A DNA stretch of 64,000 nucleotides from Adiantum capillus-veneris (GCA_014529385.2 CM043963.1:97876912-97940911), one strand, 5' to 3'. Shown: positions 13,220-24,405, numbered from the stretch's first letter. The notes: generated by a model not told the origin, from the letters alone. Made by a program: numbers and translations.

Positions 13220-13232
13220 TACCCCCCTCTTA
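13220..13232 (-). promoter_or_regulatory. N1 polypurine tract
   Basis: On the minus strand AAGAGGGGGGTA directly precedes the LTR start TGTCACAAG. Plus-strand DNA priming is expected here. The same tract abuts the LTR at 33200. Confidence 0.75.
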
Positions 13233-13589
13233 AAAGAAGAGCAATCATCCACGATTAGACCTGCAAAACTCAATCCAATTCTTTAGCGGACACAACCTTT
13301 ATGCATACAACAATGCCCATCAACACCACACAGCACATTCAGTAGCATGCATTACATCATACAATTCCACAATCACATTTTCATCCAGTCATCTCATCCT
13401 TGATAATCCAGCATAACAATGTTAGCCATCACACACATACCGTGCTGAGCTTTAAAGGGGTGTCTCGATGCACTAATATCACACACCCAAGCAATCTCAT
13501 CTAATTTTGAACTATTGATGCACCAAGTTCATATGCTTAACAGATGATACAAAGTTCACATGTGCAAACATAAAACATAAAACATCCAG

Positions 13590-13990
13590 TTCAACCAAAC
13601 ACTTCCCAGACCGAAGTCTGCATCGTTCAAAGGGTTCCCAAGTACACCTAAACGCTCCCCAGACCGCAGTCTACGTTGACAAAATGCTTGACAGATGATT
13701 CAAAGTTCGCATGTGCAAGCATATAGCATAAAACATTCAGATTCAACCAAACGGTTTTAAGTCTGCGTCGTTCAGAGGATTCCCAAGTATAACTAAACGC
13801 TCCCCAGACCGAAGTCTGCGTCATTCAATGGCCATATACAACCAAACACTCCCAAGACGGTAGCCTACGTTGTTCAATGGTTTCTAGTTACAACTAAATG
13901 CCCCCTAGACCACAGTGTGCATCATTTAGAGGACCAAATACAACTAGATGCTCCCCAGACCGCACCTTGTGTTATCCAGAGGTTCTCAAA
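13590..13990 (-). repeat. Degenerate ~53-bp tandem repeats in the N1 3' region
   Basis: The word CTCCCCAGACCG or a close variant recurs at about 51-53-bp spacing, most regularly near 13800, 13850, 13902 and 13954. A roughly 70-bp block with CAGATGAT(A/T)CAAAGTTC occurs at about 13540 and again at about 13690. The unit matches repeats at 54801-55013 on the other strand. Confidence 0.8.
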
Positions 13991-14145
13991 CAATATTCAA
14001 ACCAGCATTTGAACTAGAATCAAACAAGCTCTATTGGCACCAAGACAAGTTTAAAATAGGTAAATTCTATTTCTCATTGTAATCTTCCATAGCCTCCGTG
14101 GCCAACATTTTCAAGTTACCACCCCATTTTGCCAGAAGCTGCACT

Positions 14146-14538
14146 TCAAACAAGAATGTCATGTAACCCCAGGCAAAAATATTCTTGAAAGCTTTCGAAG
14201 TCCTTGGAGTGTGAGAACTCCATCACTACATGGCGTTGTCTTTGAGAAAAGTGGCAGCTCGAGAGATATTTAATATTTGGTGTAGTTCCCCACGGCATAA
14301 ATATTGTCAAACTGCTGCAAAGACTATAAACTTTCTTTTGATCTTTCACTCCCAAAAAGGTGAAAAATGTTACTATAGATCCACCATCCTTGAAGTCCTT
14401 GGGCTGATCCGGTGCAAGTTCCGGAGGTGGATAATCGGGGTTGGCATACAAGCTCCAACCGTTATATCCAGATGGCAGTGGGGGAGGTGGTGGCAAAGGA
14501 GGTTGCACTGGGCAAAAGTCAACAGATGATTGCACCAT
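14146..14538 (-). pseudogene. N1 gag fragment
   Basis: The frame has 130 codons. A proline-rich stretch (residues 13-22) precedes FKDGGSIVTFFTFLGVKDQK, which parallels YKEGGKGVTFTTFTGFDDRK in the intact gag at 47809-50088. The capsid core after it is degraded and the frame ends early. It is a remnant of gypsy capsid, not a working protein. Confidence 0.65.
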
Positions 14539-14832
14539 GTATTTGTAAACTCCCCCAATCGGAATAGAAGACTATGTAGGTTGTCGAGAGGAGGCTCTTG
14601 TACTTTTTGGTGCTGAGGGAGAAAAAGCCTGAGGCAACAGAGGTGGCAACATGTTGTTCAGAAACTGCTAGAATCTCTGTAGAATCGGGAGGTTCTGTTG
14701 AGGGTGCTTCAAGGGTATGCCGCGAAGTTCCTTGAGAAGGAACTGCAGATACTCTGTAGAATCAAGAAGTGCCATCTTATTCTGTCTGTTCGAGAAAGGA
14801 TCGGTGTGCTCTCAAAAGAGCAGGTACTTGAA

Positions 14833-14844
14833 GCTCGGATACCA
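14833..14844 (-). promoter_or_regulatory. N1 primer-binding site (variant)
   Basis: The minus-strand reading is TGGTATCCGAGC, one base different from the initiator tRNA-Met site TGGTATCAGAGC. It lies one base past the LTR end at 14846. Confidence 0.75.
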
Positions 14845-14913
14845 CTGTAATAGGAGGGCACCACGTGTCAACTATAAGAAAAAACTAGAACGGACATTTA
14901 GCACTCACTAAAC

Positions 14914-14957
<44 letters not shown>

Positions 14958-15361
14958 ACGCGATAGACACAAAGTGGCCGAGTTATCTCCAAGATGCACT
15001 TTCCCCAAAACCTTGGCATCCCTTTAGGTATTTCTTTTGTGTTGCTTCAACAAGGTACAACTTTCAGGGCTTTGCTCCGCTTCCACTAACTTGGAATGCC
15101 AAAGAGAGAGCCCCATTACATATTTAAAGGCCCTTGGTCCCAAAAGCAACTCTAGTGAAAAGCTTTGCACCCAAAAGCTCTTGATGCAAAAGCTAGCACC
15201 CTCACAGGGCTGTTCCATAAACATGGATGGATGTACAATATGCCACGTCAGTAAGGTTCCGTGATTTACGGGTCCGTCCGTACAATGCCATGGCAACACC
15301 TATGCCGTATTCTACAAACTTATCAGTACAATGCCACATCAGCAAATTATTAGGGTTCAGT

Positions 15362-15537
15362 TGTGATCAATGTGATCCCACTATTTATTTTTCTTTTAGG
15401 TATTTATTTTACTTATTTGACATGATACTCGTTAGGCAAATCCTGAGGGGGGTAACTAAAGAAACCCCAAGTAGGTATAAAGGTGCACCTTTGCCCCATT
15501 GTATAATCATCAATTCGTTTCCAAGTTGGTTGGTTCA

Positions 15538-15626
<89 letters not shown>

Positions 15627-15670
15627 CATTCTCTCCCTAACTCTACTCTTCCGCATCGTCGACTTTGACA
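15362..15670 (+). mobile_element. LTR (family L3) with internal (CT)n
   Basis: It starts TGTGATCAATG, has TATAAAGG at about 15477, a (CT)40 run at 15543-15623, and ends CATCGTCGACTTTGACA. The next bases, TTGTATCGCAACA, look like a decayed TGGTATCAGAGC primer site. The same U5 end with an intact primer site is at 30801-30870. The left edge is approximate. Confidence 0.6.
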
Positions 15671-16796
15671 TTGTATCGCAACATATGACACTCTGATTGA
15701 AAAGCGAGGAGATGCAAACGGCAAAGAAGGAAGGCCGTTTCTCCTTGCCACAGGCTCAGCGTTTGCCGCAACGTTTTAAAACGCTGGAAAAACAGCTCGA
15801 TATTTTTGTCTCTGGAAATCGCTTTTTGTGCTTCTCTAGCGATAGCATCTAGAAACCTCCTAGCCAACAGCCCACTTTTTTCCTACCTGCCTTGCATTGC
15901 ATTTTGAAACGCTACTTCAACGAAGTGCCGCCTACAAATAGCTTTTTGAAACACCATGGAATCATGCGAGTTGGAATCATGCAAGTCGCCTATAGAGAGC
16001 TTTTCAAAACACAATGGAAACGGGCAGTGGAGCAACTATGATTTCAAGTGCGTTTTGGTCAAGGGGCTGCAAAAGGAGCTTTTTGAAGAGCCCTCCATTC
16101 CGGCCTATTTTGGGAGCTGTTTTTGCAGGCATTTTGAGATGCTAAAGAAATTGAAGAGCATTTTTGGAGCACGACTTTGTGAGTGTTTTGAAACGCTTAC
16201 AGAAGAGGGGTGTCTTGCTCGGTAAAATGCTGCCTCCAGCGACAAAGGAGATACAAAATCAACACTCAAGCTATGGATAGTGTATCAACTAGTATCCAGT
16301 TAGCTGTCCCAGCACACACGAAGTTGCCTAAGTACGTATAACTGGTCAGTACACACTACAGGGCAGTACTAATTCAATTACCTCTTAACTTTACACAGAG
16401 GAATTAGAAGAAGAGAATACACAGATGCGTCCAGCGACTAGAATGTCACTAAGGAAGTAGCGCACTAAACCGCTTCCCATGTTGGCTCCACATCCCCCTC
16501 TGAAGAAAAAACATTGCGACAATGGATAACTACCATAATGTTCCAATAGTTTCTAGAAGTCAAAACATTAAAACCTCCACCCACATGCACCGGGACGAGT
16601 AACCAGCATACCACAAATCCAAAAGACTGAGCAACCGCCAATGTGGCTCAGGACTACAACCACCAAGATCCCACCAGCATTGTCGGCTCATGCAGAACAT
16701 CCAGCAGACGCAAGAAGTGGGCAATGAAAAATCAAGACTAACATGGTCCTATAAGGCAGGGGAAGTGGGGAAATGCTTGGAAGACGTGGGGGAGAA
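15671..16796 (+). other. Leader or remnant DNA after the L3 LTR
   Basis: It contains CGTTTTAAAACGC-like words, also seen in the leader at 31 kb. A 90-codon frame (15956-16225) matches no known family. From 16230 to 16460 the words GGGCAGTACTA and GCGTCCAGCGACTAGAATGTC match the end of the LTR at 22540, so this is partly LTR debris. The remainder to 16796 is unassigned. Confidence 0.4.
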
Positions 16797-17151
16797 GTCA
16801 CAAACTGCTGACGTGTCAAAGCCTTGAAGAATGGAGCCAACTTACAGATGCCGGCCGAGGGGCCTAAACCCTAAGAAGAACAAGTAACAGAAGAAGAAGT
16901 CCAACCAACTTATGGGGAACCCGTCCGATGGGGCCCCAAGTGACATAAAGGATTAAAATAAAGCAGGACCCACACACACACAAAGAAAGGCTTGTGCATG
17001 AGCTGATGACGTGGCAATTGTACGAACACTGCGGATTTTTCGTTGCCTTATGACGTGGCAAACTGTACGGATTTCCACGTTTTGCGTTGACTACGGACAT
17101 GGCAGCTGTACGGATTTCCCTGATTTACGCTGGCAGCTTTTGGCCATTGCT
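16797..17151 (+). mobile_element. LTR 5' fragment, truncated
   Basis: TCACAAACTGCTGACGTGTC opens it, as in the LTRs at 41473 and 56164. GCCGAGGGGCCTAAACCC and repeated GACGTGGCA words follow. Homology stops inside TTTTGGCCATTGCTTT at 17151. Confidence 0.7.
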
Positions 17152-17359
17152 TTGGGAGAAGATGGTGAAAGGGAAAACGCAAGTGAAGCCTGAATATACA
17201 CTTGATGTGTATATAGGCTTCCACAAAGATGAGAACAATGCAGTCACATGGCATGAGATTGATGATAAAGAAGATGAAGGTAATGAAGAGCCTGCCAATG
17301 AAGAACCGATTGATGCTGAAGATACTGACAAGTCTCATCATGAAGATAGCCAGTTGTAG
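17152..17359 (+). CDS. Acidic C-terminal fragment, unrecognised
   Basis: An open stretch reads MVKGKTQVKPEYTLDVYIGF, then a strongly acidic tail rich in Asp/Glu ending HHEDSQL and TAG. It begins exactly where the LTR fragment stops. The composition looks like real coding sequence, but I do not recognise the family. It could be a captured exon or the end of an unknown element protein. It lies on the strand opposite to PIG-A. Confidence 0.3.
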
Positions 17360-18000
17360 CTTCTAGGTGTCCTAGTATCTTGAACACTATGGCTCTTCCC
17401 TTCCCTTTTTCGATATGATTTTATCATGTCTTGATATGTTAGCTTTTAGCCCATTCAAGTGTTATTATTAGAGTCACCAATCTAACGACTTAGTCCTCTT
17501 GTAAGAGTCGATTGTCTTTGCAAATTGGTCTTCTTCTATCATCTACATTGTATAGCTTGCTTACAATTAACTTGTAGCCCTCTTCTCCCCACCGAAGGGT
17601 CTCCATGATGATGTGAAATTTCCGCTTCTCCTATCCTGAAAATTTCTGTTTCTGTTTACATTTTCGTTCCCATTTCATTTCCCTTTCCCCGTTTCTCATT
17701 ACTATGCTATTTCTAACGGAGAACAACAGTCTCCGCTCGCAGACTTTTTCCAAAGGACTACTCCTGCACCCTTTTCTACTGGCCAAAGAAGAGTCACAGT
17801 ACAGCAGGCAAAGGTTGTTCGGTCCTGCAGGAGGAAGCTAGCTACGTACAGGCATATCATAACCGTACTCCCTGATCATATACATTTTCGCCCTTCATTT
17901 ACAGCTCCATCTTCCATCATCCACATATATAAATGTAGTGCTGCCGGCTTTCAGTTTATTCTGTAGTGCGTTTACTTTGTACCTTTGTCCTAGTTTTTCC
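17360..18000. other. Unassigned sequence beyond PIG-A exon 4
   Basis: No exon, repeat or element is recognised. It could be PIG-A intron sequence. No V-L-P exon was seen on the minus strand. Confidence 0.4.
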
Positions 18001-18180
18001 TGCCATTGCTTTCATTTCAAGAGCATGCTTTCCATAGATCTCGTGAGATTGGTCTTGCTTTGGAGAAGGAAATAACAATAAACACTTTTATCTAGATATT
18101 TTCTGCCATTGCTTTCATTTAAAGAGCATGCTTGCCATAGATCTCATGAAACTTTTCTTGCTTTGGAAAAGGAAATCACA
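18001..18180. repeat. Two-copy tandem duplication, about 103 bp, beyond PIG-A exon 4
   Basis: The segment starting TGCCATTGCTTTCATTT at 18001 recurs at 18104, with the shared words GAGCATGCTT and CATAGATCTC. It lies in the presumed intron after exon 4. No coding role is seen. Confidence 0.7.
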
Positions 18181-18238
18181 ATGAAAAACCGACCTCATAT
18201 TCATAGAGAGAAAAAGGATAAAGTCAGTCCATACGTGC

Positions 18239-18329
18239 CTCTGGGACACCTCCAACGCGTGTGCTCACTGTCAAAAGTCCACAACTGGCAGCTTCCAATA
18301 TCGCAATGCAAAATGCTTCTGTGAGAGAA
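18239..18329 (-). CDS. PIGA: PIG-A exon 4, likely GC-AG donor
   Basis: This exon is 91 nt after the acceptor TACAG. It encodes [20 protein letters not shown] and [11 protein letters not shown]. It carries the GT4 EX7E motif, Glu296 to Glu304 in my numbering. Homology stops at Pro-Glu, where the next bases are GCACGT, so a GC-type donor at 18238 is the best reading. Reading through would add four residues and stop at TGA. The next exon, expected to start V-L-P, was not located. Confidence 0.85.
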
Positions 18330-18426
18330 CTGTACATAAATAAATGGATTACTACACACGAGCCTTTCAGGGTAACATCAAATATTCAACACTGTAACAA
18401 AGACAGAGGAAGCCAGATGAACTCAC

Positions 18427-18581
18427 CTGTTCAAAAAAATATGACCTCGAACTAGGACTGATTGGACCTGAGTGTGTGGAACAGCACCCAGCATCTCTAC
18501 ACGCTCCTGAAGAGAATGCTTTTCTCGCATTTCTTCAAGACGCACCCTTTTGGGTCCATCACCACCAACTAAGAATCGAAC
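18427..18581 (-). CDS. PIGA: PIG-A exon 3
   Basis: This exon is 155 nt. It reads VRFLVGGDGPKRVRLEEM and continues through a segment ending RGHIFLN. The acceptor AG is at 18583-18582 and the donor GTGAGT starts at 18426. The exon ends in phase 2, with AG, and the first base of exon 4 completes a serine codon. GGDGPKR is the nucleotide-sugar-binding loop region of the GT4 C-terminal domain. Confidence 0.92.
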
Positions 18582-18670
18582 CTTCAATAACATATAAACA
18601 ATACTTAGCCCAAGCGACTACCATGTGTGTTGGACCAACTATCAACAGGGGTCGGTAGCATGGAACATAC

Positions 18671-19243
18671 ATTTGGAAAAAGACGGCATACTTCTGGAAT
18701 GACTTCCACAAGAAGGTCGGCACCTTTGCGATAAACTAACCTACTAATCACAACAATTACAACCTCATCTAACATGCGAGCACTTGGATTTGGTTTGAAC
18801 ATAGCTGTGTCCACAGCATTGGGTATGACAAAAACCTTTTGTGGCGGCAAGCCAGATCTTAACACTGTGTTTTCTTTGCTGGTGTGAGATACACAAATGG
18901 TTTCATGTACATCTGCAAGGGTGAACTGTAAAACCTTGTTCATATGTATGCTGCCAAGATCTGCAAACCCATATAGAGAGTGATCTGTGAAGACGACTTT
19001 ATAGCCCATTGTTCTTGCATGCAGAAGAGCTTCATGGCAAAGTGTTGAGAAAGCTTGATGGCCATGCACGACAGTGATGCCTTCTCTTATCAATATGTTG
19101 CGGATAATTGGGAATGTTCCATACAGTGTAGGCAGGGTATTCTGCATCAAGAAGGGGAGTCTTGGAACATAATACACTTTCAACCCATTTGTCATATAGC
19201 GTACTCCACATCGCCTGCCATAGGCATGAGTCATTACCACCAC
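18671..19243 (-). CDS. PIGA: PIG-A exon 2
   Basis: This exon has 191 codons and is the largest. The acceptor is TATGTCAG, ending at 19244. The first residues VVVMTHAYG join exon 1's RGHK exactly as in plant PIG-A. It contains GLKVYYVP, the TVVHGHQAFSTLCHEAL segment, FTDHSLYGFAD, ICVSHTSKENTVLR, VIPNAVDTAMF and VISRLVYRKGADLL, all GT4/PIG-A family motifs. It ends at CRLFPN before the donor GTATGT at 18670. No frameshift or stop is present. Confidence 0.93.
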
Positions 19244-19913
19244 CTGACATATCAAGAAGGATTCTTAGTTCAATCTTAGGAAATATGTACATGCCTAGAC
19301 TACATAAAAGAATGTATCAGCACAGAATTTCAGCAGAAAGAATTCTCTTGTACCACTCGAAAAGAAAGAAATAATAAGAACATGTTACGACTCTCATATG
19401 CAGAGAGGTTATCAGTACACACTTCCATTGGTTTGAGGTCAGAAGCATTGCATAAGGATAGAGGTCAGGATACAAGTCTGGCATCCACAAGTGCCCTTCC
19501 AGGATCTAGTCAGGATTGCCAAAGGGGTATGCCATTGTTAACATCAGCAGCAATCTCCGCGCTGTGGCTAGCTTTTTACAAGGATTTTTGGTGCAAACCT
19601 CAAGAGGCCCCACAAGACCACTCATTACCTGGAATCTGTCAGAATCGATGAACGACAGTTGAGGTCGAGAAAGGCCATTCTTTGTGGCCATCTAGCACCT
19701 AAAGTAAGAAAGACAAAGAAAGCAAAGGCAAACATCTCTTCCTTGATTGAAGCAGTTGATCTCATCCGGAAAAGAAAGTAGGACTCGAAAGAAATGTTCC
19801 AGTTTCTTGTAGACAGGGAATATCTTGATGAAAAGAGGTGCTGCACTTAAAAAGACTAGCATGTAATAGCAAGATTCAGGTAAAAGCAGCATCAATTTCA
19901 TTCATCAACGATG

Positions 19914-20711
19914 ACCTTCCAATTGTTCTGGATTTATTGAAGTCTTACATCTCTGATCAGAAGACTCAATGGGAAAAAAAAATTGCCGTTGGTGGAATTT
20001 GCCTACAATATCGCAGTTCACTCTTTGACGGGGAAGGAGCCATTTGAGATAGTTGTAGGTGCTCAGAAGGTTCCACCCTTTCTCAGCACTAAAGACAAGA
20101 TTTTTGAAGCTGACCAGTACACGAGGGACTTGGACACTGCTTTTGCCAAGGTCCGTGAGGCTTTAGAGAAGTCTCAAGAACGACATAAGAAGGCAACAGA
20201 TCGACATCGACGAGACTTGAAACTAAAGGAAGACGATTGGGCTTGAGCAATGAGAAGGCACGCCTAAGGAAACGAAAAGGAAAGGAGCGGCTTTTTCCAA
20301 AGCTTAGCATGAGGTATTATGGCCCTTTCCAAGTTAAAGAAACGATAAATGATGTCTCCTTTCGACTCAAGCTGCCCCATAATTGGAAGATTCACAATGC
20401 ATTCCATGTGAGTCTCTTGAAACCTTTAAAAGGTGAGGTGCCAGTTTGATGGGGAGCCTGATGAGCAACCCATAGTGGAAGAGAGCAAGGAGATACTCGT
20501 TCCTGAACAGATTTTGGCACACAAGGAAAGAAAGATGAAAGGTAAAGTGATTCCGCGGTTCTTAGTTAAATTCAAGAGCTATCCGGCATTAGATGCAAAG
20601 TGGATGGAGGAGGAGGACCTAGCAGATACTACTCAGATTTTGGAACTTTACCTTGAAGCATTCGGTTTAGCTATGTCTACTCCGATAGATCCCGCAAATC
20701 AGCAAGGTTGA
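19914..20711 (+). pseudogene. Gyp2 integrase C-terminus with chromodomain
   Basis: It reads LDLLKSYISDQKTQWEKK, then a shift to VEFAYNIAVHSLTGKEPFEI, then [18 protein letters not shown] and [18 protein letters not shown] (the GPY/F module). [18 protein letters not shown] and KFKSYPALDAKWMEEEDLAD form a chromodomain. Chromoviruses use this domain to target integration to chromatin marks. At least three frame breaks are present. Confidence 0.8.
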
Positions 20712-21048
20712 ATCTAGTGCAGAGGGATTGCACAAAAGGGGAGTCACTCCGCTCCTTTTTAATAGATTACCTCGATTGAATAGAATCACTAATGTCCCCT
20801 TTGGGTTTCAGGGATACTACTGGGCTGACATTATTCTGTTGTATGACTTTATGAAACAAAATTCCCGATATTGAATATGATTGATTTGTACTCTCCCATT
20901 TGACTTGTTGAGTGCAGGAACTGAAAGACGAAATGATTGTAGCATTTCGGTCTCATAAATCTCTAAAGACATGATCGGAGTAAGGATTAGTTAATCCGGC
21001 ATCAGTGAGATCCGGGATGGATCTAGATGCGCTAACTAAATATTAGAG
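20712..21048 (+). other. Gyp2 3' untranslated region, first part
   Basis: Non-coding. It aligns by eye with 52760-53130 (GGAACTGA, GAAATGA, GCATTT(C/T)GGTCT in order). It ends at the copia insertion. Confidence 0.65.
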
Positions 21049-21340
21049 TTACACCACCGTTGCTTCGCCTTTTTGTACGGCTAGTGATTGTCCCGGGTTG
21101 GCCACCCATTGCACATCATGTAGATTGCATGGGCGGATACTTTAGCACGTGTCCGGCCGGTCATTTTCTGAGCCTGGCTGGGTGCACACATCTTAAGCCA
21201 TTTTTGGGCTTTTATGTTTTTTGCACTAGTTACACATTTTGCCCTACCTCAACCTAAGATTCTATAAATAGAATGCTTAGGGTCTTGTAGTCATTCAGAT
21301 TGAGATTGTGTATTGAGAGCATCATTTGTAGAGCACTTGT

Positions 21341-21412
<72 letters not shown>

Positions 21413-21461
21413 GCGTTTTCGGCGCGCGTGGCTCACACTCTTTCTACTGCTCACTCTCACA
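21049..21461 (+). mobile_element. Cop1 5' LTR with internal (CT)n
   Basis: It carries TACGGCTAGTGATTGTCCCG, a TATAAATAGAATG box near 21264, a (CT)34 run at 21343-21410, then GCGTTTTCGGCGCGCGTGG. All of these recur in the 3' LTR. The CT run lies downstream of the TATA box, so it would be transcribed. The start base is uncertain by a few positions. Confidence 0.8.
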
Positions 21462-22279
21462 TGGTAGCAATCGCCAAGAAGCCGAGAAATTGCATCGATC
21501 TCTCCTCCTGAGGCTAGCGCTAGCACATCTCCCGGTTTCCATCGCGGTGGATCTCAAAAACGTTGATCATCGTTTTTCAGCCCTAGTGTTTTTTGCAAGA
21601 AAAGCCAGCGTTTTTCCATCTGAAACCTTGATCTGCATCCCTCTCCTAGCGCTTCCCTCGTGCAGCAGAACCGCACCAAACCGGCACCAAAAATCTACTA
21701 GCGTTTTTGCAACACCTAGTGTTTTTGGACAGATCTGCGTTTTGAACATCTTGCTGCGTTTTTCCATGCTTTGCTGGCGTTTTTGGTGACTTGCTGCATT
21801 TTTCACAAAATGCTGATCTTGTGCACCTAAAGGAGCGGCCAAGGAACACCCAGGAGTCTTCTACACTCCCTGGAACTTGCAAATCTACACCTTGGACAGG
21901 TATCTACACCCAATCGGCACCATTTTCGGTACTTATTACTTGCTGTTTTTTCTCTGTATTCAGCCCCTCGATGGCTGAAAAGTGCAAGAACCCTCTCCTC
22001 TGACACTCTGCGACGCTCCCGCACCGACCGGTGGCGCACAAGCACGCTGAAATCTCTATTACAGCAGCGTTTTCAGCACCCTTTGCAGCGGTTTTTTGGG
22101 CAGACAGCACGCTGAATTTTTACCTCTTGTGTGGTTGAACCATCCCTTGCTCGTCAGGACACCATCCGGTGGTAGTCCGTGCGGTTATCTTGGACTTCTA
22201 CAGCCTTGGGAACGGTACCTTCATCGACGACTTGCGATCTTATCGATCTACCTTTGGGACTTCTCTCTGAGCATGCGAC

Positions 22280-22534
22280 ATGTCGACTCCGAAGCAGAAG
22301 AGACATCAACAACAGTCCCAGAAGGGGGCCACTACGTCTTCTGCGACTACGGCCACTTCCACTTCTGCGACTACGTCGACATCTGCCAACGCTACATCCA
22401 ACAATTATGCCCTCACCCAATTTGCTGAGGAGAAGAAGTTGGATTTACACAAATATTCTGTGTGGAGGACACGAGTCCTTACAATTATTGCCTACCATCA
22501 GCTCTAGGAATGGTTGAATCATTTCACCCATTCG
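22280..22534 (+). pseudogene. Cop1 gag N-terminus
   Basis: MSTPKQKRHQQQSQKGATTS opens a Thr/Ser-rich tract followed by FAEEKKLDLHKYSVWRTRV. The copia gag pattern of a short segment ending in a W-x-x-R/K core is visible. A TAG follows HQL, and the solo LTR cuts the frame at 22535. Confidence 0.65.
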
Positions 22535-22539
22535 GCTAC

Positions 22540-23875
22540 TATAACCGGCCCGTACAACGTAGAGGGCAGTACTATTTCAATTACCTGTTAACTTTACACA
22601 GAGCACTGAGAAGGGAAGAGAACACAGTTGCGTCCAGCGACTAGAATGTCAATACGCACACGAGACCGACACCCTGTAGGCCCCAAAGACTGGCGCCCCT
22701 TTCGGTATTTCTTTATTCAAATTAAGGTAGACGATCCGACCACTTCGCACAAGCTTTCACAAAGCTGTCCAAACGTGGCGAGGGCTGAAAACGCAGGTTT
22801 TCGACCTGATTTTGGCAGCATAACGATGCAAAAACTCCTGTAGGTCAAAAGCACCTGTCTAGGACGGATTCCCTCGCTATCTGGAAGCTTTCTGGTGAGC
22901 TGTCACAGAATTTCAGCGGGCTGTAATTCCCTGTTTTTCACTGCCGGGTGCCCAAAAGCCTGTACACACATCCCAAGGCTCTCACGAGGCTCCCCCGAGG
23001 TTCCCTTGCAGTTTAGGTGCAAAACCCTACACCTGCAGAAAAACACAGCAGGCTGTAATTCGCTGTTTCGGATCGTTTTTAGCGGAGCGAACACGCCGAC
23101 GCGTGTCCCAAGGGCTCCCGCACACAATGGGACAATTCCCCTGTGAATTGGACAAGTTTTAACGTGAGAAAACTCTCCGAACTCGCAATCTTTCGCAATG
23201 GAACTGTGCGTACCTGTGGGGGATTAGCAATTAGCTAATCTCGTTCCTGTTCAGAAGGCTCTTGCCTTGGCAAACGCGCATAAACCCCCAGAACTGTACA
23301 TGTTCATCTGAGTAGCCCAACTAGTGGGGTATTACCATAGGTGCCAAAGGGGAGAGAGAGATGCACGAGAGCAAATCATCGCGCTACATGAGACAGAGGA
23401 GAAGGCAAGCTTTCCATTAAAGCTGTAGACCTGCACCCACTACTCACACACACACTGTAGCTCACTTGTGTTCAAAAATCAGCCTCCTCTCTCAAATTGG
23501 GCGCCCCCTCTTCATGCTGGAAGTGGCAAAACTACCTGGAGCCACCATGTGTCCAGTTTGCCCCTTTTGAGTTAATTCTCTAGTTCCCACTGACTTATAA
23601 AGTTATAAGTGACTTTCCGAGTGGCCCAGACTTCATTTGGCGCACACAAGCTTCCATACTCATCAGAATTCAGTGCTAACTGGCCAAACCAGTCCCAGAC
23701 TGACCGACCAAGACTCCCGCTGTGAGAAACCTATTCGGCCGCAGCCGTTTCACACTGGCCATGCAATGTCTGCACCTTTTCAAGGGTTCCAGGAAAACAA
23801 GTAAAAATAAAATAAATAAAAATATCTAGTACTTATTTACGGAAGGCACCAGGAAAAATACACCTCCTGGTGATA
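22540..23875 (-). mobile_element. Solo LTR, 1336 bp, TSD GCTAC, decayed termini
   Basis: Minus orientation. GCTAC flanks it at 22535-22539 and 23876-23880. The plus-strand ends are TATAACCGG and GGTGATA, where relatives have TGAAACCGG and GTGACA, so both terminal dinucleotides have mutated. CTTTCGGTATTTCTTTATTC near 22700 is the shared R-region word in reverse. It splits Cop1 gag. Confidence 0.88.
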
Positions 23876-23880
23876 GCTAC

Positions 23881-24343
23881 TCAACCCTCCCTTCCCACCA
23901 CCACTCAGGCCCAAATCGACGAGTGGGTGGATCGAGACATATGAATCTTCACCTTTCTTATGATGAACCTCTCGGACCGCATCACGAAGGAAGTTTCCAA
24001 AGAGGAGCATGCACATCCATTGTGGAGACGGATTCTTGACCAGTTTGAGGAGACTTCGTTTGCTAGACAGATCACACTTGAACAGGAGTTGTACAACCTC
24101 CAGTTCAAGGATTTCAACTCACTTGATGGGTTGACCCGCCGCATGTGGGAACTCAGGGACGACCTTGTCTCTGCCGGAGGCAACATCGGTATGGCTGGCC
24201 TCTTACTATTCAAGCTTCTCCCACGCTTTGATCCCTATTTTCAGAGTTTGCTCACATCTGGACATACCTCTTTTCCCACTTGGGACGAGATTCTCCCTTC
24301 CCTTACACAGATTGAGGTGTTGTTGATGCAAAAGGAGCTTTGA
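23881..24343 (+). pseudogene. Cop1 gag core
   Basis: It resumes with QAQIDEWVDRD and MMNLSDRITKEV, then QITLEQELYNLQFKDFNSLD and FDPYFQSLLTSGHTSFPTWD, a UBN2/copia gag-polypeptide pattern. It forms the virus-like particle capsid. One stop near 23944 separates the first words from the rest. Confidence 0.75.
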
Positions 24344-24373
24344 TAGCTCAAGGAAGTAACAAGAAAGGTAAAG

Positions 24374-24405
<32 letters not shown>

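Larger units (their letters stand above)
12685..15360 (-). mobile_element. Short non-autonomous LTR element N1
   Basis: In minus orientation the order is 5' LTR (about 15360-14846), primer site (14844-14833), gag remnant (14538-14146), a 53-bp repeat region, polypurine tract (about 13232-13220) and 3' LTR (13219 to about 12685). The internal part is only about 1.6 kb and lacks protease, RT and integrase. Both LTRs carry a GA microsatellite and the shared R-region word. The left LTR edge is approximate. Confidence 0.65.

Noticed and set aside
13300-14000. CRISPR-like array from repeated CCCCAGACCG words
   Set aside because: Units are degenerate and about 53 bp with no distinct constant repeat and variable spacer. 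The context is a plant LTR element.
18605-18670. Extension of PIG-A exon 2 by reading through to 18605
   Set aside because: Similarity to PIG-A stops at the GTATGT donor at 18670 and continues at 18581 after an AG. The extra residues are intron 2.
22895-23146. Open frame of 83 codons in the 22540-23875 LTR
   Set aside because: It is within an LTR and is not conserved in frame in the related LTR at 32.2 kb.
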